In this document: one piece after another, positions 53,860-61,984 of the stretch | Layout of the letters: each line of letters starts with the position of its first letter | Numbering within the stretch: position 1 is the first letter of the stretch | Origin: Ilyobacter_A sp963668015 | GTDB lineage: Bacteria; Fusobacteriota; Fusobacteriia; Fusobacteriales; Fusobacteriaceae | Length of the DNA stretch: 64,000 bases | NCBI GenBank assembly: GCA_963668015.2 | Contig: CAXXCR010000027.1 | Span: forward strand, 70,662 to 134,661 | Direction: 5' to 3' | The notes under the pieces: model-generated | The model's input: the letters and a program-made list of their open reading frames with translations, nothing else | Told to the model about the DNA's origin: nothing | Database searches by the model: none | Translations under genes and position numbers: made by a program

Positions 53860-54299
53860 TCACCGTTAAGTCTCTTATTTATTCTGTAGAAAAGTTTTAT
53901 TCGAGTTCATTGTTATAATTTGTGGTTAGAAAAGATAATTTTTTATGAACTTAAAATAAATCTTACTTGAGCTGGGTTAATCCCATATCATCCTTCAGAT
54001 TTTTTTATCTCGTCAACTAAAACATAAAGAACTTTTTTCAATTGATTCACCCTCAGTAAACTTAGTAGAGCATAGAGAAGATTCATAGCGCTTAATGACA
54101 TAACTCTTCCCGCAGATTATTAAGCTGTCCAAGTGGCGGCATAAAAGGTAAACTTTTGTACCTATTGTATTGACATCAATTCAGCATTTGTTAAACAAAG
54201 TATTTTTAGCAACAACTTTTAAACTCTGTTTAAACTTTTATACTACATCATTTAAACAATTCCTAGAAGAGATTGTTTATAAAATAGCCCTCATATTTA

Positions 54300-54341
54300 T
54301 TTTTATAATAATAAAAATATCAGGCTCACTGGCCTGATATT
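54300..54341 (-). terminator. Intrinsic terminator of the VanZ-like gene
   Basis: A perfect 10-bp stem AATATCAGGC / GCCTGATATT (54316-54325 and 54332-54341) is followed on the minus strand by TTTTTATTATTATAAAAA. It lies 60 bases after the stop codon. Confidence 0.85.
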
Positions 54342-54401
54342 AAGTTAAAAAAATTATATTCAATTTATAAATTAATCATTTGTAGCTCTTAATAATTTAT
54401 C

Positions 54402-54812
54402 TCAAATTATATTCAGCATGAAAATTCCTGTTAATCCACCAGAGAAGTCTATCAATACATCTCGAAAACTCGAACTTCTTCCTAAAACAAAGCTCTGGTG
54501 GTATTCATCTAAAACTGCATATATAAAAACCACTGCAACAGTCAATAAAGTTTTTTCCAAACTCTTCTTTTCAGGTTTCTGGCATCTGTAAACTAATATA
54601 GCCAATAAAAAATACATAAAAAAATGTGCAGCTTTTCTAATTATAAAAATAACATCAAGCTGGTCCAAGCTATTCAAAACAGGAAAAATAGACCTCAACA
54701 CCTGCAGAACACCTTCCGACTGTGCAGAAGAGACATCAGCATTGCGGCCTGAAAAATAAAATATAAGCAACATCCATAAAATAACCAAGGTAAACGATAT
54801 GTATCTTCTCAT
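54402..54812 (-). CDS. VanZ family membrane protein
   Basis: A 136-residue protein with four hydrophobic segments. It has the VanZ signature: an early FYFSGRNAD, HFFMYFLLAILVY in the middle, and AVLDEYHQSFVLGRSSSFRDVLIDFSGG (about 101-128). The Asp-Glu-x-His-Gln and the second Asp cluster are conserved in the family. VanZ proteins are linked to teicoplanin resistance in enterococci, but most members have no known role. GGAG lies seven bases before the ATG. It follows the unknown gene at 54883 by 70 bases. Confidence 0.88.
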   Translation of the reverse strand: MRRYISFTLVILWMLLIFYFSGRNADVSSAQSEGVLQVLRSIFPVLNSLDQLDVIFIIRKAAHFFMYFLLAILVYRCQKPEKKSLEKTLLTVAVVFIYAVLDEYHQSFVLGRSSSFRDVLIDFSGGLTGIFMLNII

Positions 54813-54882
54813 TCTTAAACTCCGTCCTGTACTTTAATAATAGAGCACACCTCTAAAGGATTTCTATTATGGGAATTCATCT

Positions 54883-55323
54883 CTATTTTTCTAAAAACTC
54901 CACCTTGAAGTTCTCAAGACCGTTTCTTTTTATCTCATTATAGTACTTGTGCTCATATTTCATTACAGCATGCATCTTGTCCTTGAGTTCCATACCTTCC
55001 AAGATTTCAATACCGTGCTCCCTCACTGCATCTCTTTTGGAAAGTTTCATGACCAAATTCTCGACGAAATCTTCCTCCAGGTAATCCTCAACCAACTCTC
55101 TTATCCTGTCTTCAAACTCTATGGTTGGAATATATATATCCTTTGCCTCATCATGCCTTATCATATCCTCGCACTTATACTCCTCGGAAAAAGAGTATAT
55201 ATACTGCTGGAGCTCCTCATACTCTTTTATAGGCTCAACCCTGTCTCCGTTGGCGATAAATTCGCCTATATGCAGCAGCTCTATCAATTTTTGGTACTGT
55301 TCTTTCGTTATATTTATATTCAC
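54883..55323 (-). CDS. Protein of unknown function, acidic and helical
   Basis: I do not recognise this ~146-residue protein. It lacks membrane segments or a signal peptide. It is rich in Glu, Lys, Tyr and Leu, and opens MNINITKEQYQKLIELLHIGEFIANGD, a pattern seen in small conserved cytoplasmic proteins. The frame is open from GTG 55332. GTG 55323 is ten bases after AAGGAT and gives the more natural start. It forms a short minus-strand pair with the VanZ-like gene. Confidence 0.72.
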   Translation of the reverse strand: MNINITKEQYQKLIELLHIGEFIANGDRVEPIKEYEELQQYIYSFSEEYKCEDMIRHDEAKDIYIPTIEFEDRIRELVEDYLEEDFVENLVMKLSKRDAVREHGIEILEGMELKDKMHAVMKYEHKYYNEIKRNGLENFKVEFLEK

Positions 55324-55449
55324 AACACCCACATCCTTTTTATTGGAATTATTGATATTTTCTTTAATTCAATTGTACCCCATCAATTTCAAAGTATCAA
55401 TTCCAATATTTATTTTTTCTTGAAATATAGTTATTCTAATTAAACAAAG

Positions 55450-55477
55450 ACAAAAAAACCGCTTATAAAAGCGGTTT
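55450..55477 (-). terminator. Intrinsic terminator, probably of galE
   Basis: AAACCGCTT / AAGCGGTTT (55456-55464 and 55469-55477) with a four-base loop. On the minus strand it runs into TTTTGTCTTTG. It is 475 bases after the galE stop, with repeat copy 1 between, as if the repeat had inserted between gene and terminator. Confidence 0.75.
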
Positions 55478-55605
55478 CAATTTTTTTGATATTATTCACA
55501 ATTTATACCCAATTTTGTCGGTTTAGATTTTTGGATATTTTTTTATTTATGTGACATTCTAAATCATAAAAAACTATACTTAATTTCTTGAAATTTATAT
55601 GATTT

Positions 55606-55946
55606 GACTCAAGTTGCTACTTAAAATCATTGCAATAAATTACTGAATTTATCCCAAAACCTTTTTTTGGACACAGAGTTTCACAGAGATTTAAAACAAG
55701 AGCTTCACAGAGAAATACTTGAAATCAAAATCACCTTTTGTCACTAATTACACAAATCTCACTAATCATTTAAAAACTTAAGCTTTCTGTTCATTCTCTG
55801 TGAAACTCACTCTTTTCCTCTGTGCCACTCTGTGCCCAAGGTTTTGAATTTTTTATTTGTGTCAATTAGTGCGATTCAGGACCCAAAAAGTTTTTGTCCC
55901 CTTACAAGAAATTCAACATTTTATTTCAGGAAGCAACTTAGGTTAA
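55606..55946. repeat. Intergenic repeat, full copy 1 (~341 bp)
   Basis: The left end ACTCAAGTTGCTACTT and the right end AAGCAACTTAGGTTAA form terminal inverted repeats. Inside are GGACACAGAGTTTCACAGAG near 55669, GTCACTAATTACAC near 55740, a CTCTGTGAAACTCAC / CTCTGTGCCACTCTGTG block near 55796-55835, and an ATTAGTGCGATTC block near 55865. It shares these in the same order with copies 2 and 3. It ends five bases before the galE stop codon position. No open frame is present. Confidence 0.88.
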
Positions 55947-55951
55947 ATCAA

Positions 55952-56944
55952 CTAAACTTCCGGATATCCATCCGGCTTGTTTTTATGCCAGGTCCAGGCT
56001 GTCTCTATTATCTTTTCAAGGGAGTTGTATTTCGGCACCCATCCCAATTCTGATATGGCTTTTTTTGAACTCGCCACCAATTTCGCTGGATCTCCAGCCC
56101 TTCTAGGCGCAAGTTCAGCAGGTATAAGATGCCCAGTTATTTTTCTGGCAGCATCAATTACCTCTTTTACAGTGAAGCCGCTTCCGTTTCCAAGATTATA
56201 TGTATCACTCTCAAATTTACTCTCAAGTTTTTTTATCGCCAAGATATGGGCATCCACCAGATCCATTACATGTATGTAATCCCTTATGCAGGTCCCGTCA
56301 TGTGTACTATAGTCGTCTCCGAAAATGTATATTTTCTCCCTTTTCCCCAATGCCACTTGCAGAATAATCGGTATAAGGTGTGTTTCAGGACTATGGTCTT
56401 CGCCTATACGACCACTCTCATGAGCTCCGGCCACGTTGAAGTACCTTAACACAATATGTTTTATCCCGTAAGCTTTATCAGCCCATTTCAACATTTTTTC
56501 AACCGCCAGTTTAGTTTCACCATATGGATTAGTAGGAAAAGTCCTATCATCCTCAAGAATGGGGATATTTTCCGGTTCTCCATATGTGGCTGCTGTAGAA
56601 GAAAATACTATTTTATCTATACCATGTTTTCTCATAGCTTTCAAAAGGCATAAAGTCCCGTAAAAATTGTTCTCGTAATATTTAAGTGGTTCTTCTACAC
56701 TTTCCCCAACTAGAGAGTCTGCAGCAAAGTGCATTACTGCCTCTATGCTGTTTTCACTAAAAACCCTGTCTAAAAATTCACTGTCTCTTAAATCTCCTAC
56801 ACAAAGCTTTGCACCAGGCCATACCGCCTCTCTGTGCCCCTTTTGCAGGTTGTCTGCCACTATTACATCATTTCCCTGCTCGATCAGTCTCGCAACAGCG
56901 TGACTCCCTATGTAACCGGCTCCTCCGCATACTAATATTCTCAT
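55952..56944 (-). CDS. galE: UDP-glucose 4-epimerase
   Basis: Interconverts UDP-glucose and UDP-galactose. It has 330 residues from ATG 56944, which follows GGGGGG. NAD binding is at VCGGAGYIGSHAVARL, and the catalytic Ser and Tyr-x-x-x-Lys are in FSSTAATYGEPENIPI and NPYGETKLAVEKML. RYFNVAGAHESGRIGEDH and VMDLVDAHILAIKKLE are typical of GalE. The gene is bracketed by repeat copies 1 and 2, with the right end of copy 1 five bases beyond its stop. It would supply UDP-galactose to the polysaccharide enzymes. Confidence 0.95.
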   Translation of the reverse strand: MRILVCGGAGYIGSHAVARLIEQGNDVIVADNLQKGHREAVWPGAKLCVGDLRDSEFLDRVFSENSIEAVMHFAADSLVGESVEEPLKYYENNFYGTLCLLKAMRKHGIDKIVFSSTAATYGEPENIPILEDDRTFPTNPYGETKLAVEKMLKWADKAYGIKHIVLRYFNVAGAHESGRIGEDHSPETHLIPIILQVALGKREKIYIFGDDYSTHDGTCIRDYIHVMDLVDAHILAIKKLESKFESDTYNLGNGSGFTVKEVIDAARKITGHLIPAELAPRRAGDPAKLVASSKKAISELGWVPKYNSLEKIIETAWTWHKNKPDGYPEV

Positions 56945-57087
56945 AAGCCCCCCTATTTTATCATTAATATTCATAATCAATTTAAAATACCATAAAATTA
57001 TATACTATATCTCTGACAATGTAAATAGGCTTGCTTACTTAAAGATATGTTCTAGATTGAAAAAAAGTGAAATTTAAAATCTAATTT

Positions 57088-57432
57088 AAATCAAGTTGCT
57101 ACTTATAATTATTGCGATAAATTACTGATTTTATTTGAAATAATTTTTTGGACACAGAGTTTCACAGAGATTTAAAACAAGAGATGCACAGAGAAGATAT
57201 TTAAAGTCAAAATTATCTTTTGTCACGAATTACACTAATCTCACTAATCATTTAAAACCTAAAGAACTAAAGGTTTCTACACATTCTCTGCGAAACTCAC
57301 TCTTTGCCTCTGTGCCACTCTGTGACCCAGGTTTTTTTATTTTAATTCGTGCCTATTTGTGTGATTCGTGACCAAAAAGGTTTTATGTACTTGCCAAAGA
57401 TTCAATATTTTATTACAAGTAGCAACTCAGAT
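57088..57432. repeat. Intergenic repeat, full copy 2 (~345 bp)
   Basis: It runs from TCAAGTTGCTACTT (57091) to AAGTAGCAACT (57417-57427). Inner blocks in order are GGACACAGAGTTTCACAGAG (57150), TGTCACGAATTACACTAATC (57221), a TTCTCTGCGAAACTC to CTCTGTGCCACTCTGTGACC block (57284-57328), and ATTCGTGCC to GTGATTCGTGACC (57344-57373). Blocks 1 and 3 are inverted relative to each other, and so are blocks 2 and 4. Its right end overlaps the stop codon of the glycosyltransferase at 57427. Confidence 0.9.
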
Positions 57433-58268
57433 AAATAAGGTAAAAATTGAATTTATCTTCCTCAATAGATCCCTGTAAACAAACTTCCTTACAAAGTTTG
57501 GCAGCAACCTCACACTGACCCTTATAAGTATATTTTCAAACATTTTATACCTTGTAATTAACCCTAAGTCATAGATTTTTTTTGAAGCCTGATATCCTGG
57601 CTGGCATATTTCCATCCGCCGCGCCTTTTAAATGTCTTTTTGCTGTTTCTAAACCTAAGCAGACTCTCCTGGATATTATAAAATTTACAGCCTGCTGCAA
57701 GCATCCTGCACCACAAATAATAATCTTCGTTATAAGGAAATTCCATATAATTCCCAGCGTTCAACACAGCTTTCTTTTTAAACATAACAACCGGATGATT
57801 TACAGGGTTTCTGGATTTGGCGTACTCATATATCTCTGTCTGGGTTTCAGGAACTCTTTTTTCATCTACAAGGTTGCTTTCATCCCCTTGAAACTCCTCT
57901 ATCCAAGAACTCACGACATCTATATATTGATTATTCTCAAGTACTTTCAACTGCCTTTCAAATCTGTAAGGCTTTGATATATCGTCCGTATCCATTCTGG
58001 CTATTATTTCGTATAAGCATTGTTCCAAGCCAAATCTGAGAGCAAGCCCCAGCCCCATGTTTTTTTCAAAAGAAAACACCTTAAACAATTCAGGGTATTT
58101 TTCCAGATACCCGTCCACAATGTCGTCCAATTCCTTATTCAAAGGGCCGTCTTTTATCACAACTATCTCGTTTGGTATTACAGTCTGCTCTACAACACTA
58201 TCCAATGCTCTTATCAAATACTTTGGATTTTCTTTATTGCAAAGTGATATTAAAACTGAAAATCCCAT
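57427..58268 (-). CDS. Family 2 glycosyltransferase (AmsE-like) with frame break at an A8 run
   Basis: ATG 58268 follows GGGGTGG and opens MGFSVLISLCNKENPKYLIRAL. The acidic site ARMDTDDISKPYRFERQLKVL is near residue 90, and PYNEDYYLWCRMLAAGCKF near 175. This matches AmsE/EpsE-like GT2 enzymes. The first frame ends at 57564, after an A8 run (57576-57583 on the complement). The expected C-terminus (KIYDLGLITRYKMFENILI to FVYRDLLRK) continues in the -1 frame to 57427. One more A, or a -1 slip on A-AAA-AAA, would join them. It is probably a phase-variable, slippage-expressed or recently broken gene. It lies between repeat copies 2 and 3. Confidence 0.8.
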
Positions 58269-58406
58269 GGATACCACCCCAATAATAATTTTTTTATTTG
58301 ACAACAAAAGCAAAATAAAGAACTTCTTTTCTAATCATTAACTACAAGAATTTTATAAGTTTTTATGCTGAAATCTTTTTGTTCCACCGAATTGTAGGAA
58401 TAAAAT

Positions 58407-58752
58407 AACTTAAGTTGCTACTTATAATTGTTGCGATAAATTACTGATTTGCTTAAAAGTTTTTCGGACACAGAGTTTCACAGAGATTTAAAAGAAGAGG
58501 TACTCAGAGGAAACCTTTAAATCAAAATCATTTTTTGTCACGAATTACACGAATCTCACTAGTTATTATAAATATAGAAAATTAAAGGTTTTTAGCATTT
58601 CTCTGTGAAACTCACTCTTTTCCTCTGTGCCACTCTGTGACCAAGGTTTTTTATTTGAATTAGTGCCTATTTGTGAGATTCGTGACCAAAAAAGGTTTTT
58701 ATGTACTTACAATAAATTCAATATTTTTTTAAACAGGTAGCAACTTAGGTTA
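58407..58752. repeat. Intergenic repeat, full copy 3 (~346 bp)
   Basis: It runs from AACTTAAGTTGCTACTT (58408) to AGGTAGCAACTTAGGTT (58735-58751), which are inverse complements apart from two mismatches. Inner blocks match copy 2: GGACACAGAGTTTCACAGAG (58467), TGTCACGAATTACACGAATC (58538), CTCTGTGAAACTCAC to CTCTGTGACC (58600-58642), and GTGAGATTCGTGACC (58673). It lies upstream of the frameshifted glycosyltransferase and 53 bases beyond the stop of the gene at 58805. Confidence 0.9.
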
Positions 58753-58804
58753 TGATATTTCATATAATTTGGAATTGATATTGAATAAACCGATTCAGCT
58801 TAGA

Positions 58805-59644
58805 CTATATTTCTAATCTGTATTTCTTTTGACAGATATAGTTTTTTCTTTTTAATAAAAAATAAAATTTTTTCTTACCAAAAACTTTTTTATAAAAAAG
58901 TTTGCTAAACTGATATGAAAAATTTACCGCATATCCAATAAATAAATTTTTGTTTTTATAAAAATAACTCAAGATTGCCATTTCCTGGGAAATTTTATTA
59001 ATAGTTCTCATATTACCAACATAGTTAGAGACTCCTCCCAGCTGAAAATATGAAATGTTTAAATCTATATATTTGAACAGTACCTTTCTTTTTTTCAGCC
59101 TTTCCCAAAATTCAAAATCACCGGAATATTTATAAAAAATATTATATTTCTCTTCTAAATATATGTTTTTATGCACAAAAGCCGACTGATGATTGGGATT
59201 ATATGCTTCAAGCCACTTATCCACATAAAATCCCCCATCTATGCTGGGCCAGGTCCAATCCAAATCTTTTTCATCCAGCCTGTAGACGGAATTACCAAAT
59301 AAAACCCCGACAGCTTGATTAAGATTATTAAGTTCAGAAGCAACATTCTCCAAAACTCTTTTATTTACGAGACTATCCCCACTGTTTAAAATTAAAATAT
59401 ATTCCGCGTCACATAATCCGATCCCTTTATTCATGGCATCGTATATTCCTTTGTCTGCTTCAATTATATATTTATTGATTAATTCACTGTTTTCCAATAT
59501 ATACTCTGAAGAGCCGTCTGTTGAATTACCATCAATAACGACATATTCAAAATTTTTATACACTTGCTCTCTCAGGCTTTCAAAAGTTTTTTTCAAGCCT
59601 TCTAAATTATTATAATTTATAGTTACTATCCCTATTTTTTTCAT
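58805..59644 (-). CDS. Family 2 glycosyltransferase
   Basis: A 279-residue GT-A transferase of the WcaA-like group. It opens MKKIGIVTINYNNLEGLKKTFESL, then YVVIDGNSTDGSSEYI, with KGIYDAMNKGIGLCDAEYILILNSGD near residue 64 (an N-S-G-D form of the metal motif, common in this subgroup). The C-terminal part has aromatic, basic stretches that may touch the membrane. It starts with ATG after AGGTAAG and follows the Wzy-like gene by 18 bases. Repeat copy 3 lies downstream. Confidence 0.87.
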   Translation of the reverse strand: MKKIGIVTINYNNLEGLKKTFESLREQVYKNFEYVVIDGNSTDGSSEYILENSELINKYIIEADKGIYDAMNKGIGLCDAEYILILNSGDSLVNKRVLENVASELNNLNQAVGVLFGNSVYRLDEKDLDWTWPSIDGGFYVDKWLEAYNPNHQSAFVHKNIYLEEKYNIFYKYSGDFEFWERLKKRKVLFKYIDLNISYFQLGGVSNYVGNMRTINKISQEMAILSYFYKNKNLFIGYAVNFSYQFSKLFYKKVFGKKKFYFLLKRKNYICQKKYRLEI

Positions 59645-59662
59645 AAACTTACCTCTTTTTTA

Positions 59663-60709
59663 TCAAATGGTGCCTAAGAAAAAAAACAATATCCCTAAAT
59701 AATGAATTGAAAACGGCGGCTCTGTCATCAAGCCAATAAAAAAAGATAGAGCTATCAGCAGATCTAAAATTTCAAACCTATTACTCAAGAATTCTTTTAA
59801 ACTTTTATAAAATAATTTCAAATTTTTGTAAATATAGTAAAAAAAGAAAAATATTACCACTATACCTATCTCATTAATTTTATCCAAAAAGTAATTATGG
59901 GCAGCTGAATATTTTCCAAAATAAAATTTATTCCCACCGTAACGGTATTTCAACATCTGGAAAAAACTGTCTTGCCACAATTTGTACCTGGAACTCTTCA
60001 AGCCCTCTTCAGAAAACCTCTCCAAAATTCTTAAGTCCTTAAGTTCCGGCATTGTTTCTATGGCCCATACCGCCAACAACAAGAAAAATACAATGTAAAT
60101 CCCATTTTTAAAATTTTTTAATAGGCTCACCATTAAAATTACTGCGAAAAATATTAAAGGAGTTCTTCTTACCATTATAACGCTGTACCACAATGCATTT
60201 CCCAAAAGAAACAGACTTAACAATTTTATTTTTTTAGAACTTTGGAAAAAAATACCATAAATTCCTAAAGCCATGGGCAACATTAAAAAAATACCGTATC
60301 CCGGTGTATTGTTTAATTCTCTGGTAAAAAAATTTATTATTTGATAATATCTTATATAGTATTTATCTGTCACCAATACACTTAGAAGAATTAGCAGGGA
60401 TATGCCTGAAGCATAATAATAGTAATATCTAATTTTATTTCTTCTAAATATTTTTCCGTTTAAAAACATTACTGTGAGGAAAGGTACGACCAGTACTTGT
60501 CTTATAATATTGTCTTCAAAGTTCACCATTAAAACAATAGACAGTAAAGTGACGTAGATAATTTCAAACCTGTGCCTGGCAATTTTTTTGGATACTCGTT
60601 TAAAATTTAATATTATCAAAAAATAAGGAAATAATATATGGATCACAGGCTGCAAACCGTATAAAAAAAATAAAATATGATTTAAATTTTTTCTCTGAAA
60701 TTTTTTCAT
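59663..60709 (-). CDS. wzy: O-antigen polymerase-like (Wzy) membrane protein
   Basis: A 348-residue protein with about ten hydrophobic segments and no recognisable soluble domain. YKLWQDSFFQMLKYRYGGNKFYFGKYSAAHNYFLDKINEIG near residue 247 gives the H-N-x-[FY]-L pattern of Wzy/WaaL proteins. It would join repeat units in the periplasm. It lies between a GT4 and a GT2 gene in a tight minus-strand run. It is the third polymerase-like gene in this region. Confidence 0.8.
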   Translation of the reverse strand: MKKFQRKNLNHILFFLYGLQPVIHILFPYFLIILNFKRVSKKIARHRFEIIYVTLLSIVLMVNFEDNIIRQVLVVPFLTVMFLNGKIFRRNKIRYYYYYASGISLLILLSVLVTDKYYIRYYQIINFFTRELNNTPGYGIFLMLPMALGIYGIFFQSSKKIKLLSLFLLGNALWYSVIMVRRTPLIFFAVILMVSLLKNFKNGIYIVFFLLLAVWAIETMPELKDLRILERFSEEGLKSSRYKLWQDSFFQMLKYRYGGNKFYFGKYSAAHNYFLDKINEIGIVVIFFFFYYIYKNLKLFYKSLKEFLSNRFEILDLLIALSFFIGLMTEPPFSIHYLGILFFFLGTI

Positions 60710-60748
60710 ACAAGCTACCCCCTTTTCACCGAATCAAATTTCTACGAT

Positions 60749-61984
60749 TCAATTCCCATATATTTCTAATATTTTTTTCAAAATCTTTTTTGAGTCTAAT
60801 TCCTCGTTTTCTATACCGACTCTAGTTAAATTATCCAGGGACCACTTTATCCCGTAAGCCAAATCTTCATAATTTTTATGCTCAGCTAAGTAACCATTTA
60901 TTTTATGTTCAATAATATCCTCAGACCCGGTATTTGCAAAAGCAAGTGCTGGAGTCCCACAATGTATACTTTCATTGTATGTTTGTCCAAAAGCTTCCTC
61001 TAAAGAAGGCCCCACAAAAATATCAGCTGAATTATATATCAAGGCCAATGTGCACTCATCATATATCCTGCCCAAAAATCTTGTTTTAAACGGCAATTCT
61101 TCTACATCTTTGGAATGCGTCACTCCAAATACAAGCAGCTCTAAGTTATTTTTTAAACCTGGGTTGTTTAAATCTAATATTTCGAGCGCCTTTTTTAAGT
61201 AATCCCACCCTTTATATGCATCAGATATTGCGTTTAATGCTCCAAAACAAATATATTTTTTCCCCGTATCCAAATTCAATATTTTTTTTGCAGTATCTTT
61301 ATCTAAATGCTTGAAGATGCTTTCATCCAAGACATTGGGAATCACATCGACACTATATTTTTTCAGCAATTTACTGTTTTCAGCACATTCTTCCAGCCAG
61401 CTGCTCGGTGTGATTATCTTCAAATTATCATATTTTTCAAATATTTTTTTCTTTTTAAGAAAAACCTTTCGCGACAGGTCTTTTTCTGTTTTTGAATTCA
61501 GCATATGACAGCAGCCGCATTCATCCCGGTACTTCTCACACCCATACCTGACATGGCACCCGCCTGTAAAAGCCCAGCTGTCATGAAGAGTCCAGACCGT
61601 CTTCTTGCCTAATTTCAAAATGTTCTCCAGCGATTTAAGTGACAAATATCCTCCTACTATCCAATGTAGATGAATAATATCCGCATCTTTTATCAGCTTA
61701 TTTTTAGATATATCGACCCCTATATTAGCAGGAGAAAATATAATATCTTTCCTATTTTTATACCTGTATACCGGGATTTTATTTATCAATTTTCTTATAT
61801 TTGAAAAAACAACTTCCTCTGCCTTACCGTTTTTATATGTTTCGATGTTTATTTCGTCGCTCAATTTGCTCATTACAAGCATTTTAGAATCCACGCCCTG
61901 TTCCAGCATAGCTAAATGAAATCTATGCGCTGCAATTGCTGCCCCTCCATTCATATCCGAAGTATTTATATGAACTACTTTCAT
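60749..61984 (-). CDS. Family 4 glycosyltransferase
   Basis: A 411-residue GT-B fold enzyme. It opens MKVVHINTSDMNGGAAIAAHRFHLAM, with ADIIHLHWIVGGYLSL near residue 100 and the donor loop GPSLEEAFGQTYNESIHCGTPALAFANTG near 335. It has a Cys-rich stretch (GGCHVRYGCEKYRDECGCCHML, about 142-163) often seen in this WcaC-like group. Its ATG overlaps the stop of the upstream HlpA-like gene by four bases, so translation is coupled. Confidence 0.88.
   Translation of the reverse strand: MKVVHINTSDMNGGAAIAAHRFHLAMLEQGVDSKMLVMSKLSDEINIETYKNGKAEEVVFSNIRKLINKIPVYRYKNRKDIIFSPANIGVDISKNKLIKDADIIHLHWIVGGYLSLKSLENILKLGKKTVWTLHDSWAFTGGCHVRYGCEKYRDECGCCHMLNSKTEKDLSRKVFLKKKKIFEKYDNLKIITPSSWLEECAENSKLLKKYSVDVIPNVLDESIFKHLDKDTAKKILNLDTGKKYICFGALNAISDAYKGWDYLKKALEILDLNNPGLKNNLELLVFGVTHSKDVEELPFKTRFLGRIYDECTLALIYNSADIFVGPSLEEAFGQTYNESIHCGTPALAFANTGSEDIIEHKINGYLAEHKNYEDLAYGIKWSLDNLTRVGIENEELDSKKILKKILEIYGN

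Larger units (their letters stand above)
53669..54401. other. 733-base spacer upstream of the export genes
   Basis: No credible gene is visible on either strand. It contains an 11-bp dyad at 53829-53859 and the VanZ-gene terminator at 54316-54341. The rest is A+T-rich sequence with scattered short words resembling the 345-bp repeats (for example AGAGAATAGATATTTAAA near 53831), too weak to call a copy. The promoter of the long minus-strand polysaccharide transcript should be here, but no box pair is convincing. No JUMPstart/ops element was found. Confidence 0.55.

Noticed and set aside
53740..53960. Fourth full copy of the 345-bp repeat
   Set aside because: Only short scattered words match (AGAGAATAGATATTTAAA and similar). 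The ends and the order of blocks are missing.
53669..54401. JUMPstart/ops element of polysaccharide operons
   Set aside because: No GGCGGTAGCGT-like sequence was found in the leader on either strand.
55606..58752. CRISPR array or integron attC sites
   Set aside because: Repeats are ~345 bp and separated by whole genes, not 30-base units with short spacers. No integrase or cas gene is seen, and attC-type R and L box cores were not recognised.
55606..58752. Insertion sequences with a transposase
   Set aside because: No copy contains an open reading frame of useful length, and no transposase is encoded anywhere in the window.
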